Assembly: GCA_963669315.1 (NCBI GenBank)
Contig: OY770021.1
Location: forward strand, 1,240,001-1,304,000
Direction of reading: 5' to 3'
Origin: SZUA-547 sp963669315
GTDB taxonomy: Bacteria > Pseudomonadota > Alphaproteobacteria > Rhodobacterales > Rhodobacteraceae
Length of the DNA stretch: 64,000 bases
A model generated the notes under the pieces. That model was not told the DNA's origin. It searched no databases and worked only from the letters and a program-made list of their open reading frames with translations. Below, one piece after another: positions 44,948 to 54,203 of this stretch. Made by a program: the position numbers and the translations under genes. Each line of letters starts with the position of its first letter. The first letter of the stretch is position 1.

Positions 44948-45913
44948 ATGTCTGAGACCCGCCGCGCTAAGGTTCTGATCATCGGCTCCGGCCCCGCCGG
45001 CTATACCGCCGCGGTCTATGCGTCCCGCGCGATGCTGAGCCCGATTCTGGTTCAGGGCGTGCAGCCGGGCGGTCAGCTGACCATCACCACAGAGGTGGAA
45101 AACTGGCCCGGCGACGTCGAGGTGCAGGGCCCCGATCTGATGGTGCGGATGGAGGAGCACGCCAAAGCGGTCGGAACCGAGATTGTAGGCGATCACATCG
45201 GCGCGCTCGACCTCGGTCAACGTCCGTTCCGCGCTGTGGGCGATTCCGGGACCACCTATCTTGCCGACACGGTGATTCTGGCGACCGGCGCGCAGGCTCG
45301 CTGGCTTGGGCTGGACACGGAAGAGAAATTCAAGGGATTCGGCGTCTCGGCTTGCGCCACCTGCGACGGGTTCTTCTATCGCGGCAAGGAAGTGATGGTG
45401 ATCGGCGGCGGCAACACCGCGGTCGAGGAGGCGATGTTTCTGACCAATTTCGCCACCAAGGTCACGCTGGTTCATCGCCGCGATGAGTTGCGCGCAGACA
45501 AGATCCTGCAGGACCGCCTGTTCAAGAACCCGAAGGTCGAGGTAATCTGGGATCATGTGCTGGGCGACGTTCTGGGCGATTCTGAGCCTCTCAGCGTCAC
45601 CGGCGCGCGCCTGAAACACGCGCAGACCGGGGCGACCCGCGAAGTGGCGGCGCATGGCGTTTTCATCGCCATCGGCCACACGCCGTCTTCGGAACTGGTC
45701 GCCGACCAGCTTGAGACGCATTCCGGTGGTTACGTAATGACCAAGCCGGATTCGACGGCGACGTCGATTCCGGGCGTCTTCGCCGCGGGTGATGTGACCG
45801 ACCACGTCTATCGTCAGGCGGTGACCTCGGCCGGGATGGGCTGCATGGCCGCGCTGGAGGCGGAGCGATTTCTGGCGGAGCAGGAATCGGCAACCTCTCA
45901 GGCGGCGGAATAA
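44948..45913 (+). CDS. trxB: Thioredoxin reductase
   Basis: NADPH-dependent flavoprotein that reduces thioredoxin. The 321-residue protein has the FAD loop IIGSGPAGYTAAVYASRA, the redox motif SACATCDGFF (CATC, about residue 138), the NADPH loop VIGGGNTAVEEAMFL, and GVFAAGDVTD. ATG at 44948 is preferred over an in-frame ATG at 44933 because GGAG then stands eight bases ahead. It follows the ELM1-like gene, with the Lrp gene divergent upstream. No thioredoxin gene in the window. Confidence 0.97.
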   Translation: MSETRRAKVLIIGSGPAGYTAAVYASRAMLSPILVQGVQPGGQLTITTEVENWPGDVEVQGPDLMVRMEEHAKAVGTEIVGDHIGALDLGQRPFRAVGDSGTTYLADTVILATGAQARWLGLDTEEKFKGFGVSACATCDGFFYRGKEVMVIGGGNTAVEEAMFLTNFATKVTLVHRRDELRADKILQDRLFKNPKVEVIWDHVLGDVLGDSEPLSVTGARLKHAQTGATREVAAHGVFIAIGHTPSSELVADQLETHSGGYVMTKPDSTATSIPGVFAAGDVTDHVYRQAVTSAGMGCMAALEAERFLAEQESATSQAAE

Positions 45914-45916
45914 CGC

Positions 45917-46522
45917 CTAAAACCCCTTGGCCGTCCCGACGCCGGGCGGCGGCCATGAGGCGTAATGCGCGATCTCCCGCCGCAGTTCCCGCAGCTCAGC
46001 CTGCACACGCGGATCCCAGCCCGACCCCGGCGCACCGAAATACGCGCCTGAGCCGGGGCCGCATCGGTTGAATGAGCCGCCAATGCCGACGCCGGTTCCG
46101 CATCCGCGAGCGAACCCGCTGTCCAAACGTTCCAGCTCAGCAATGCGCGCCCGCATTCTGTTCCATGTCAGGCCGTGATTGTTCGCTTCAAGCAGAACCG
46201 GATCGACCGGGACCGGGCAGACGCCTGAATAATTCAGTCCTTCGCGTCCTGCGTCATACGTTCCCGTAGGTGTGCAATAGGTGAAAAGCCCCTCTTTGCG
46301 CCCCGCGCTCCAGGCTGTGCGGTCCGGCGCATTCGCGCCTTGGCATTCTTCGACGTATCGCGAGAAATAGGCGGAGGGCCGCCCAAGCGCGCCATCTGCG
46401 ACGCCCTTGGCGCGCCAGTCCGCCGCGCGGCACTCATCAGCCGAAAGCGTGGCGGAGGCGCAGCCCGCCAACGCCGCTGCGAGCGCGAGACCAATGGACA
46501 GAAGAGCCAATGCGCGGGTCAT
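45917..46522 (-). CDS. DUF2799 lipoprotein, first of a tandem pair
   Basis: A 201-residue exported protein with a lipoprotein signal (LALAAALAGCAS, lipobox Cys near residue 21). The body reads DECRAADWRAKGVADGALGRP, then WSAGRKEGLFTYCTPTGTYDAGREG, the DUF2799 pattern of CxxxDWxxxGxxDGxxG. A second related gene lies immediately upstream on the same strand, three bases away. Their shared motifs indicate an old tandem duplication. Function unknown. It converges tightly on trxB. Confidence 0.85.
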   Translation of the reverse strand: MTRALALLSIGLALAAALAGCASATLSADECRAADWRAKGVADGALGRPSAYFSRYVEECQGANAPDRTAWSAGRKEGLFTYCTPTGTYDAGREGLNYSGVCPVPVDPVLLEANNHGLTWNRMRARIAELERLDSGFARGCGTGVGIGGSFNRCGPGSGAYFGAPGSGWDPRVQAELRELRREIAHYASWPPPGVGTAKGF

Positions 46523-46525
46523 ATC

Positions 46526-47008
46526 CTAAAGGCCGATCGAAATGCCAACGCCGGACCGTCTTCCGCTTGTCCCGACGCCAATACGCGTGTTGACGCCGAT
46601 AGTCCTCTGCCACTCGCCCGCACCGGCCTGCGCGCGGTCGGAGCGGCCGCGATCGAACTCGGCCAGAAATTCCTCACGCAGACCGGGCGGGCAGACATTC
46701 GTGTGCGCTGCGCCCTCGACGCCCAGGCGATATCCGTTGGTTGGCGCGCAATAGGCCTGCAAGCCGGCCACGCGCCCTTCGAAATAAGCGGAGTCGTCCA
46801 GCGTTACGCCGCTGGCCCGGCAAATGGCCGCGCGTTCATCAAAGGCGGACTGGGTCAGGCCCGCGGCGCCGTCCCGCCATCCGGCTTCCCGCCAATCCAC
46901 GAACTGGCATTGGTCCGCGGTCATCGCGGGGATCGTCGCATTGCTCGATGGTTGAGCGCAGGCGGACAGCGCCAGAGCGAACGGTATCAGGATCCATGCG
47001 GTTTTCAT
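46526..47008 (-). CDS. DUF2799 lipoprotein, second of a tandem pair
   Basis: A 160-residue exported protein with signal LIPFALALSACAQ (lipobox Cys near residue 17). It has DQCQFVDWREAGWRDGAAGL and YFEGRVAGLQAYCAPTNGYRLG, aligning with the neighbour at 45917 in the DUF2799 core but diverged elsewhere. It ends in a Gly/Arg-rich strand pattern (GVGTSGRRSGVGISIGL), also loosely present in its neighbour. It is the first gene of the pair. Function unknown; outer-membrane anchoring is inferred from the lipobox. Confidence 0.85.
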   Translation of the reverse strand: MKTAWILIPFALALSACAQPSSNATIPAMTADQCQFVDWREAGWRDGAAGLTQSAFDERAAICRASGVTLDDSAYFEGRVAGLQAYCAPTNGYRLGVEGAAHTNVCPPGLREEFLAEFDRGRSDRAQAGAGEWQRTIGVNTRIGVGTSGRRSGVGISIGL

Positions 47009-47053
47009 GTTGGTGAATATAGTGACCGATCAGGGCGGCGGCGAGGCGCGCGC

Positions 47054-47797
47054 TCACCGCCCACCCGAAATATCAATGCTGGTTCCGGTCGTGTAAGAGG
47101 CGGCGTCGGACAAAAGCCAGACGATGGCGGCGGCCACTTCCTCCGCCGCGCCAACCCTGCCCAGCGGGACGGACCCACTCATCCGCTCGGCCCGATCCGG
47201 CTGGCCGCCGCTGGCGTGGATTTCGGTGTCGATCAGGCCGGGGCGCACGCCGTTGACGCGGACGGAGGGCGCAAGCTCTTTCGCCAAACCAACTGTCATC
47301 GCATCAACCGCCCCTTTGGACGCGGCGTAATCGACATACTCGCCCGGCCCGCCAAGGCGCGCTGCCATGGAAGAGAGGTTGACGATGGCGCCGCCCCGAC
47401 CGCCCCGTTCCTTCGGCAGACGGCGAGCGGCCTCTCGGGCCACCAGAAACGCGCCCATCACGTTGATGTCGAAGACCCGGCGCATGCGCTCAACGGAGTA
47501 TTCGGCGACCGGGATCGAGGGGGCGACGACGCCTGCATTGTTAACCACGCCCGAGATCGGGCCGAGCGTCGCTTCGGCGAGGTCGAACAATGCGATGACG
47601 TCTTCCTCATCTGAAATATCGCCCTTGATCGCAATCGCCCGCCGGCCCAGCGCGCTGATCTCGGCGACGACGCGTTCGGCCGCTTTGGCGTTGCTGGCGT
47701 AATTCACCGCGACGTCCCAGCCGTCTTTGGCGGCCAGTAGACAGGTGGCGGCGCCGATGCCGCGAGAGCCGCCGGTGACGATCAATGCCCGGGTCAT
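47054..47797 (-). CDS. SDR-family oxidoreductase
   Basis: A 247-residue classical short-chain dehydrogenase. NAD(P)-binding ALIVTGGSRGIGAATCLLA at the start, NNAGV, NLSSMAARLG and the catalytic YVDYAASKGAVDAM (YxxxK). It ends SYTTGTSIDISGGR as in FabG-like proteins. Substrate not assignable; close relatives include glucose-dehydrogenase-like and FabG-like enzymes. It follows parC on the minus strand, 20 bases downstream. Confidence 0.92.
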   Translation of the reverse strand: MTRALIVTGGSRGIGAATCLLAAKDGWDVAVNYASNAKAAERVVAEISALGRRAIAIKGDISDEEDVIALFDLAEATLGPISGVVNNAGVVAPSIPVAEYSVERMRRVFDINVMGAFLVAREAARRLPKERGGRGGAIVNLSSMAARLGGPGEYVDYAASKGAVDAMTVGLAKELAPSVRVNGVRPGLIDTEIHASGGQPDRAERMSGSVPLGRVGAAEEVAAAIVWLLSDAASYTTGTSIDISGGR

Positions 47798-47816
47798 CGA
47801 GCCCTCCCTGATTGAG

Positions 47817-50168
47817 CTAGTTGAACTTGTTGTCGCGCGGGAAGCCGCGCGGCGCCATGCGCCCGGCCGAAGCGCGCTTGCCGATCCATTCTATCAGATC
47901 ATCGGCGGTCACTGTGCGGGTTCGCCCGCCGGACTCGCGCCATTGCAGCCCGTCCGCGATTGCAAATGTACGCGCGTCCGACATGCCGCCATCTTTGTAT
48001 TTCTGCAGGCGCACGCCTTTGCCGCGCGTCATCGCCGGCAGTTCCTCCACCGGGAAGACCAGCAGCTTGCGGTTCTCGCCCGCCACCGCGACATGGTCGC
48101 CTGCCACCTCGGCGCAAACTGTGGCCGTCACGTCACCCTTGACGTTCAGACTCTGCTTGCCCGCGCGGGTCTGGGCGATCACGTCATCCTCAGTGATCAG
48201 GAATCCATCCCCCGCGCTGGAGGCGACCAGCCGTTTCGTTCCCGGCTTGTGCAAAAACAAGACGATCATTTTCACATCGTTCGGCAGATCGACGGTCAGG
48301 CGCACAGGTTCCCCCATCCCTCGCCCGCCCGGCAGCTTGTCGCAGCCCAGCGTGTAGAATCGTCCGTTGGCGCCGAACAACAGGATCTTGTCGGTGGTCT
48401 CCGCATGAAAGATGAAGCGCGGGCCATCGCCATCCTTGAACTTCAGCTCTGAATCGAGGGCGATATGGCCCTTCATCGCGCGCATCCAGCCCATCTCGGA
48501 GCAAACCACTGTGATCGGCTCGCGCTCGATCATGGCCTCGATCGGCACTTCCTCAATGGTGGGCGGATCGGCAAATCCGGTGCGCCGCGCACCGGGCGGA
48601 TAGTCGTTGCGGTGCTGCGCCTTCAGGCGCCTGAGTTCATCGAGATCGACCACGCCGCGAAACCTTTTGGGGGCGCCGAATTTCTTACGCGTCTCACGAA
48701 TCTGCTCCGCGATCTTGTCCCATTGCAGCCCGGTATCGCCGACGAGCGCGCGCAACTCCTCCTGCTCCGCCAACAGGGCCTCGCGCTCCTTGCGAAGCTC
48801 CATCTCCTCCAACTTGCGCAGACTGCGCAGGCGCATGTTCAGGATCGCTTCGGCCTGCACATCGGTCAGCGAGAACTCGGCCATCATCACGGCCTTGGGC
48901 TCATCCTCATAGCGGATGATCTCAATCACCCGATCGAGGTTGAGGAAGGCGATGATATAGCCCTCCAGTACCTCAAGCCGGTGGGCGATCTTCCCCAGCC
49001 GGAAGCGGGCGCGGCGCAGCAGCACCTCTCGCCGATGGCCGAGATAGGCGATCAACACCTCGCGCAGAGAACAGACCCGCGGCGTGCGCCCGTCGATCAG
49101 CACGTTCATGTTCAGAGAGACGCGCGTCTCAAGCTCCGAATGCTTGAACAGCGTCTCCATCAGCATCTCAGGATCGACAGCGCGGGATCGCGGCTCCAGC
49201 ACCAGCCGCACATCTTCGGCGGATTCGTCCCGCACATCGGCCAGGATCGGGATCTTCTTGGCGTTCACCAGCTCCGCGATCTTTTCCACCAGCTTGGATT
49301 TCTGGACCTGATAGGGAATCTCATCGACGACGATCTGATACTGACCGCGGCCGAGATCCTCAGTGTGCCAGACCGCCCGCAAACGGAATGAACCGCGTCC
49401 CGTCCGGTAGGATTCGATGATCGACTCGCGCGGTTCGACCAGAGCGCCGCCAGTTGGAAAATCCGGGCCGGGGACCAGCTCCACCAGTTTCTCGATAGTG
49501 GCGTTCGGAAACTTGATCAGGTGCAGCAGCGCGGCGCAAAGCTCATCGACATTGTGCGGCGGAATGTTCGTCGCCATGCCCACCGCGATGCCGGAGGAGC
49601 CATTGGCCAAAAGATTCGGGAAAGCGGCGGGCAGGACCACAGGCTCATCCAGCCGACCGTCATAGTTCGGCCGGAAATCGACGGCGTCCTCGTCCAACCC
49701 GTCCAGCATCGCCTCGGCGACGGCGGTGAGGCGCGCCTCGGTATAGCGCCCGGCGGCCGCGTTATCGCCATCGATATTGCCGAAATTGCCTTGCCCGTCG
49801 ACCAGCGGATAACGGACGGAGAAATCCTGCGCCAGACGCACCATCGCGTCATAGATCGCCTGATCGCCGTGGGGATGAAAATCGCCCATCGTGTCGCCGG
49901 AAATCTTCGCGCTTTTCAGGAATTTCGAGCTTGGGCTCAGCTTGAGATTACGCATCGCGAACAGGATGCGGCGGTGCACCGGCTTCAACCCGTCGCGCGC
50001 ATCCGGCAGAGCCCGGTTGGTGATCGTGGAAAGGGCATATTGAAGATAGCGGTCGCCCAGCGCACGGCGCAACGGCTCGCTGACGATATCGCCCTCGCCG
50101 CCGGTCCCGCCTCCATCTGGCCCGTCTTCTGGCGGGCTCATCTTGTCGTCGTCAATCAGGTCACTCAC
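47817..50168 (-). CDS. parC: DNA topoisomerase IV subunit A
   Basis: Breaks and rejoins DNA to unlink replicated chromosomes, with ParE. The protein is about 783 residues. It has RYLQYALSTITNRALPDARDGLKPVHRR near residue 40, GDTMGDFHPHGDQAIYDAMVRLAQ, and the catalytic tyrosine in AAAGRYTEARLT. A shorter and less GyrA-like C-terminal beta-pinwheel separates it from GyrA. The start is uncertain: GTG at 50168 (VSDLIDDDK) or ATG at 50141; neither has a strong ribosome site. The frame extends to 50246 but that reads into the AI-2E gene's tail. AI-2E gene upstream and SDR downstream share the strand. Confidence 0.95.
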   Translation of the reverse strand: MSDLIDDDKMSPPEDGPDGGGTGGEGDIVSEPLRRALGDRYLQYALSTITNRALPDARDGLKPVHRRILFAMRNLKLSPSSKFLKSAKISGDTMGDFHPHGDQAIYDAMVRLAQDFSVRYPLVDGQGNFGNIDGDNAAAGRYTEARLTAVAEAMLDGLDEDAVDFRPNYDGRLDEPVVLPAAFPNLLANGSSGIAVGMATNIPPHNVDELCAALLHLIKFPNATIEKLVELVPGPDFPTGGALVEPRESIIESYRTGRGSFRLRAVWHTEDLGRGQYQIVVDEIPYQVQKSKLVEKIAELVNAKKIPILADVRDESAEDVRLVLEPRSRAVDPEMLMETLFKHSELETRVSLNMNVLIDGRTPRVCSLREVLIAYLGHRREVLLRRARFRLGKIAHRLEVLEGYIIAFLNLDRVIEIIRYEDEPKAVMMAEFSLTDVQAEAILNMRLRSLRKLEEMELRKEREALLAEQEELRALVGDTGLQWDKIAEQIRETRKKFGAPKRFRGVVDLDELRRLKAQHRNDYPPGARRTGFADPPTIEEVPIEAMIEREPITVVCSEMGWMRAMKGHIALDSELKFKDGDGPRFIFHAETTDKILLFGANGRFYTLGCDKLPGGRGMGEPVRLTVDLPNDVKMIVLFLHKPGTKRLVASSAGDGFLITEDDVIAQTRAGKQSLNVKGDVTATVCAEVAGDHVAVAGENRKLLVFPVEELPAMTRGKGVRLQKYKDGGMSDARTFAIADGLQWRESGGRTRTVTADDLIEWIGKRASAGRMAPRGFPRDNKFN

Positions 50169-50202
50169 GGGATATAGCGATACGCCTGTCAGGCCCTCGG
50201 GT

Positions 50203-51303
50203 CTAGGCCGCTTCGCCCTCTTCAGATGATTTTGGCGAGGCCACACGCCTTATCGAGCCGTCGCGCGACAACAGGATCGCGATTGGGCGGGTCGTATCGA
50301 ACTGGGCGAAGACGATCATCATGATGACTGTGACCGGCACCGCCAGAAACATGCCGGTGACCCCCCAGATCGCGCCCCAGGCGAAAAGCGAGAGGATCAC
50401 GACAAACTGGCTGAGATTCAGCCGGTCGCCCATCATCTTGGGCACCAAAATATTACCGGCGACGAATTGCAGCGCGGCCAGCGCCGCGACGAGAATGAAG
50501 AACTCTTGCAGGGTTTCGAAGTGCAACAGCGCATAGAGGGCCGGAAAAATCACGCCGAGGAAGGTTCCGATGGTCGGCATAAAGTTCAGCGCGAAAGCGA
50601 GGAAGCCCCAGAAACCCGCGCCGGCGAGGCCTAACATCGCGCAGACCGCGTAGGTGCCGACGCCCACCAGCGCGCTGACGAAAGTCATGATCAGGATATA
50701 GCGCCGCGTATCCTCGCTGACCCGGACGAAGACCGCCTTCGCGGTTTCCCGCTGTTGCGGATCGGGCGCCAGCGCGCGCAGCTTCGCGTCGAAAAACTGC
50801 TGATCGATAAGCAGGAAGACCACGTAGAGGAAGATCACCGACGCGTTTCCAGCGACAGAGCTGGCGGCGGACAGGAGCCGCGAGAGCAGCTGGTCCAGTT
50901 CCATGCCGCGAACGAAATTGCGCCACTCAATCTCGTCCTCCAAACCGACCGCTTCGGCCATTTTGCCCAGAAGGTGCGTCAGCCGCTCATCGACGCCGGA
51001 AACGTTGGAGCCGAGTTCAGCGACGTTGGAAACCATCATCTGGCCGATCTCCAGGATCACCGCGAAGATCACAATGACGGCGAGCAGGGTGGAGATGCGG
51101 CGGCTGAGGAAGCGCCCGATATGCGGCGCCTTGCGAATTCCCGAGGCCAGAGCGTTTATCAGGAACCAAACCAGTATCGACAGCGCAATCGGGGCCAGAA
51201 GCGAGGCGCCATAGACCAGAATCACCGCGATCATCACCGCGAGGGCGGTGAAGTAGAACACGCCGGGCAGCGTAACAGGCGGTCGCACGGTCGGTTCGGT
51301 CAT
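50203..51303 (-). CDS. AI-2E family transporter (YdiK/PerM-like)
   Basis: A 366-residue membrane protein with about eight helices in the AI-2E exporter superfamily pattern: YFTALAVMIAVILVYGASLLAPI at the start, LLAVIVIFAVILEIG, a central soluble stretch (DERLTHLLGKMAEAVGLED), and the family hallmark VLNFMP-like FALNFMPTIGTFLGVIFPAL. Members move signals or ions and substrate here is unknown. ATG at 51303 has GGGGAACG. It is 34 bases before parC on the same strand and divergent from the GNAT gene. Confidence 0.92.
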   Translation of the reverse strand: MTEPTVRPPVTLPGVFYFTALAVMIAVILVYGASLLAPIALSILVWFLINALASGIRKAPHIGRFLSRRISTLLAVIVIFAVILEIGQMMVSNVAELGSNVSGVDERLTHLLGKMAEAVGLEDEIEWRNFVRGMELDQLLSRLLSAASSVAGNASVIFLYVVFLLIDQQFFDAKLRALAPDPQQRETAKAVFVRVSEDTRRYILIMTFVSALVGVGTYAVCAMLGLAGAGFWGFLAFALNFMPTIGTFLGVIFPALYALLHFETLQEFFILVAALAALQFVAGNILVPKMMGDRLNLSQFVVILSLFAWGAIWGVTGMFLAVPVTVIMMIVFAQFDTTRPIAILLSRDGSIRRVASPKSSEEGEAA

Positions 51304-51406
51304 GACGTTCCCCATTTCGACCCCACAATTCGCGCCCGCCGAGCCTGCGTTGTCAACGGCCGCGTCGGGGGTTTCCCTTATCCTCCGCGCGCGGTATCGA
51401 ACCAAC

Positions 51407-51856
51407 ATGTCTCAAACCATCGTCATTCGTGCGCCCGAACCGACGGACCGCGCCGTCTGGGGCGCCCTCTACGCCGGCTACGCCGAATTTTACGGCGTGG
51501 CGCAGACGGAGGAGATGCGTGACCGCGTCTGGAGTTGGCTGATCGACCCGGACCATGAGGTGGAAGGTCGACTGGCGGTCCTCGAAGGCCAGGTCGTCGG
51601 CTTCGCCCATTTTCGCCCCTTTTCGCGGCCCCTGATGGCCGCGACCGGCGGATTCCTGGACGACCTTTATGTCGCTCCCGCGGCGCGCGGCTCTGTCGCG
51701 GCGGAGGCGTTGATCCGGGCGGTCGAAGCGGAGGGGCGAAAGCGCGGCTGGGGCCTGATCCGCTGGATCACAGCAGATGACAACGCCCGTGCGCGGACGC
51801 TCTACGACCGGGTGGCCGAGGCGACCCGCTGGGTCACCTACGACCTGAAGCTTTAG
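51407..51856 (+). CDS. GNAT-family N-acetyltransferase
   Basis: A 149-residue GCN5-like acetyltransferase. IVIRAPEPTDRAVWGALYAGY at the start, the acetyl-CoA region FLDDLYVAPAARGSVAAEALI (modified R/QxxGxG/A loop with GSVA), and ITADDNARARTLYDRV near the end define the fold. Substrate unknown. It is 14 bases ahead of the SDR gene and likely co-transcribed. Confidence 0.9.
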   Translation: MSQTIVIRAPEPTDRAVWGALYAGYAEFYGVAQTEEMRDRVWSWLIDPDHEVEGRLAVLEGQVVGFAHFRPFSRPLMAATGGFLDDLYVAPAARGSVAAEALIRAVEAEGRKRGWGLIRWITADDNARARTLYDRVAEATRWVTYDLKL

Positions 51857-51870
51857 GGAAGGATCGCGCC

Positions 51871-52740
51871 ATGAGCGTTGATGAAAACAGCGGCAATGGC
51901 GCGTCCCCGCGCTCGATCCTGATCACTGGCTGCTCGTCAGGCATCGGGCACGACGCGGCGCATACTCTGAACAAACAGGGCTGGCGGGTGTTCGCGACTT
52001 GCCGGAAGGAGGAGGATTGCGCGCGCCTGCGTGACGAAGGGCTGGAGAGCTTCCGCCTCGACTATCAGGACGGCGAGTCGATCGCCGCGGCGGCGGAAGA
52101 GGCGCTCAGCCGCACCGGAGGCACTTTGGATGCTCTCTTCAACAACGGCGCCTTCGCCCAACCCGGCGCCACCGAAGATATTCCCACTGACGCACTCCGC
52201 GCTCTTTTCGAGGCCAATTTCTTCGGCTGGCATGACCTGACCCGCCGGGTGATACCGGCGATGCGCAAACAGGGACATGGGCGAATCATCCAGTGTTCCT
52301 CGATTCTTGGTATCGTCACGCTGATGTTTCGCGGCCCCTACAACGCGTCGAAATTCGCGATCGAGGGGCTGAGCGACACGATGCGGCTGGAGTTGCGGGA
52401 CACGGGTATCCATGTGGTCCTGATCGAACCCGGCCCGATCACGACGATGATCCGAGAGAACTCTCGCGCGCATTTCTACAAATGGATCGACTGGGAGAAT
52501 TCGGCTTGGCGGACGCTCTATGAGAAAAAGCTGATGCCCCGGATCGACGCCGAGCGGGGGGCGCCCGACACGTTCGAGCTACCCGCCTCTGCGGTGACCG
52601 CCAAGCTGATCAAAGCGCTGGAGAGCCCGCGTCCGCGCGCGCGGTACTATGTGACCACACCGACTTACCTCGCCGGGTACATGAAGCGCGGGCTGCCAAC
52701 GCGAATCCTGGATGGGTTGCTGCACAAGGCGTCGGGGTGA
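51871..52740 (+). CDS. SDR-family oxidoreductase
   Basis: A 289-residue classical short-chain dehydrogenase, distinct from the one at 47054. SILITGCSSGIGHDAAHTL is the cofactor loop, FNNGAFAQPG the NNAG variant, QCSSILGIVTL contains the catalytic Ser, and GPYNASKFAIEGL the YxxxK pair. The long C-terminal part with ALESPRPRARYYVTTPTYLA is typical of the retinol dehydrogenase-like / YciK-type group. Probably an NADP-linked reductase with a hydrophobic substrate (inference). Confidence 0.92.
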   Translation: MSVDENSGNGASPRSILITGCSSGIGHDAAHTLNKQGWRVFATCRKEEDCARLRDEGLESFRLDYQDGESIAAAAEEALSRTGGTLDALFNNGAFAQPGATEDIPTDALRALFEANFFGWHDLTRRVIPAMRKQGHGRIIQCSSILGIVTLMFRGPYNASKFAIEGLSDTMRLELRDTGIHVVLIEPGPITTMIRENSRAHFYKWIDWENSAWRTLYEKKLMPRIDAERGAPDTFELPASAVTAKLIKALESPRPRARYYVTTPTYLAGYMKRGLPTRILDGLLHKASG

Positions 52741-52744
52741 GAAG

Positions 52745-53431
52745 TCAGCGTCTGGCCCCCTCCAATATCGCCACCATCTCGTCGTAACCGCGCCCTCTCG
52801 CCAGTTCCAGCGGCGTGCGCCCCATCCCGTCCGGAATAGTGATGTCCGCCCCGGCCTCGACCAACGCGCGTAATGTTTCCTGATGATCCGGCCCGCCATC
52901 GCCCAGCACGATCGCCTCGATCACCGCGGTCCAGTTCAGATTGTTGACATGGTCGAGCGGCGCGCCGCTCGCAATCAAGCGTCTGACCACCTCGTGATGG
53001 CCCAGATGCGCCGCGGCGATTAGCGCAGTGCCGTCATAGATACTGGTGACGAGATCGGCCCGGTTGCCCAGCTTTATGGCGAGGGAGACCATCTCGGGAT
53101 CATCCGCAACCGCCGCGATGGTGACCACATCGTAGAAGTCGAACTCCAGAACGTTCATGTCCGACCCCGCCTCGGCCAGCGCCGTCAGCGCCTCGTCATT
53201 CGAAGCGAAGGCGGCGACATGGATCGGCATGCGGCCGTTGTGATCCTGCGCACCCAAATCCGCGCCCTCGGCGACAAGGCGGCGAATTCCCGCAACGTCG
53301 TTTTCATAAGCGGCCTTGTGCAGCCCTTCATAGGCGACTGCTTCGGCGGTCGAGGGCGGCGTCTGGGCCGCCGCGCCTCCGCAGAATGAGAAAAACGCCG
53401 ACCACATAGCCAGTACACGGATCAAATACAT
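52745..53431 (-). CDS. Secreted ankyrin-repeat protein
   Basis: A 228-residue protein with a signal peptide (VLAMWSAFFSFCGGAAA) and about five ankyrin repeats: GLHKAAYENDVAGIRRLVAEG, GRMPIHVAAFASNDEALTAL, GTALIAAAHLGHHEVVRRLIA and GRTPLELARGRGYDEMVAILE are visible. Ankyrin stacks bind proteins; a periplasmic partner is unknown. The start at 53431 is supported by AAGGAG. The opposing SDR gene ends four bases from its stop. First gene of a patch of small accessory genes. Confidence 0.9.
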   Translation of the reverse strand: MYLIRVLAMWSAFFSFCGGAAAQTPPSTAEAVAYEGLHKAAYENDVAGIRRLVAEGADLGAQDHNGRMPIHVAAFASNDEALTALAEAGSDMNVLEFDFYDVVTIAAVADDPEMVSLAIKLGNRADLVTSIYDGTALIAAAHLGHHEVVRRLIASGAPLDHVNNLNWTAVIEAIVLGDGGPDHQETLRALVEAGADITIPDGMGRTPLELARGRGYDEMVAILEGARR

Positions 53432-53483
53432 CTCGACTCCTTCGGTCTCAGCGACTGTGGCCTGATCGTAGCGCAAAACAAAG

Positions 53484-53505
53484 CGCCCCGCGCTATGGCG
53501 GGGCG
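53484..53505 (-). terminator. Bidirectional hairpin between the ankyrin and SnoaL-like genes
   Basis: CGCCCCGC (53484-53491) pairs with GCGGGGCG (53498-53505) over a six-base loop. The minus-strand downstream side is T-rich (GCTTTGTTTTG). It terminates the SnoaL-like gene. The surrounding 53472-53506 matches 55614-55648 at 32 of 35 bases. Confidence 0.8.
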
Positions 53506-53586
53506 TCTCGACTTTGAGGGGCGTCCGGACAATCACGCGGTTCGAATTTCAAGCCGGTCACTCCGGCGCGATGATTTCGTGGCGCG

Positions 53587-53973
53587 CTATTGATAGTTCC
53601 ACATCGCCCGCTTGATCCTCCAATCGCCAGAGGACTGGCGTTGAAGCAGCCATCCCTTGTTGGCCGTCATCGATCTTTTCGATCCGTCTTCATGCGCGAT
53701 CAGAGAGATGTCCGTCTCGGCGACGCCATAGACCCAATCATCGTCGATGCGCAAAGCATGCACAGGCCTGACTTCAATGGTCCATTTCGCGTGGTCGTAA
53801 TCCCGTTGCTCATTTCTGGCGATTTCGTCCGGGCCCAACTCCGGCTTGCCGCCTGGCGGCAACCGGATGGCGTCCGGCGCAAACTGCCGCGCATAAGCGG
53901 CCGAGTCGTTCGCGCTTACAGACGCTTGATAACTTTCGCAGATCAGCTCCAGCGCTTCCATGGGGTCAGTCAT
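53587..53973 (-). CDS. SnoaL-like / DUF4440 (SgcJ-type) protein
   Basis: A 128-residue small cystatin-like (NTF2 fold) protein. LICESYQASVSANDSAAYARQF, APDAIRLPPGGKPELGPDEIARN and GWLLQRQSSGDWRIKRAMWN match the SnoaL/DUF4440 pattern found in polyketide cyclase-like and ketosteroid isomerase-like proteins. No catalytic function can be named. CAAGGAG supports the start at 53973. Confidence 0.85.
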   Translation of the reverse strand: MTDPMEALELICESYQASVSANDSAAYARQFAPDAIRLPPGGKPELGPDEIARNEQRDYDHAKWTIEVRPVHALRIDDDWVYGVAETDISLIAHEDGSKRSMTANKGWLLQRQSSGDWRIKRAMWNYQ

Positions 53974-54140
53974 ATTCAGCTCCTTGAGGTTTGTCGTTCT
54001 GACGATCCAAATCTGGGGAGCCAAACCACGTTGCAGCTAGTGATCGGAACATAGCGCGCCCGGTATAGTTTCTGAATCGGAGTGGCGACTTTCTGATGTT
54101 CCGACCTTCGAGTCCGCAGAGAGCGTTCCGCGCAGAATGA

Positions 54141-54167
54141 AAAAGCCCCGCCGGTCGGCGGGGCTTG
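54141..54167 (-). terminator. Bidirectional terminator
   Basis: Perfect ten-base stem AAGCCCCGCC (54144-54153) / GGCGGGGCTT (54158-54167) with a four-base loop. Minus-strand side runs into TTTTT, ending the small membrane protein gene at 54204. Confidence 0.9.
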
Positions 54168-54203
54168 TTTCAGGTTGGCTGGACATCGATCAGAGCATTC
54201 GAA

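Noticed and set aside
49551..49566. ATTGTGCGGCGG resembling the phasin/hbd element
   Set aside because: Inside parC coding sequence and only a partial match.
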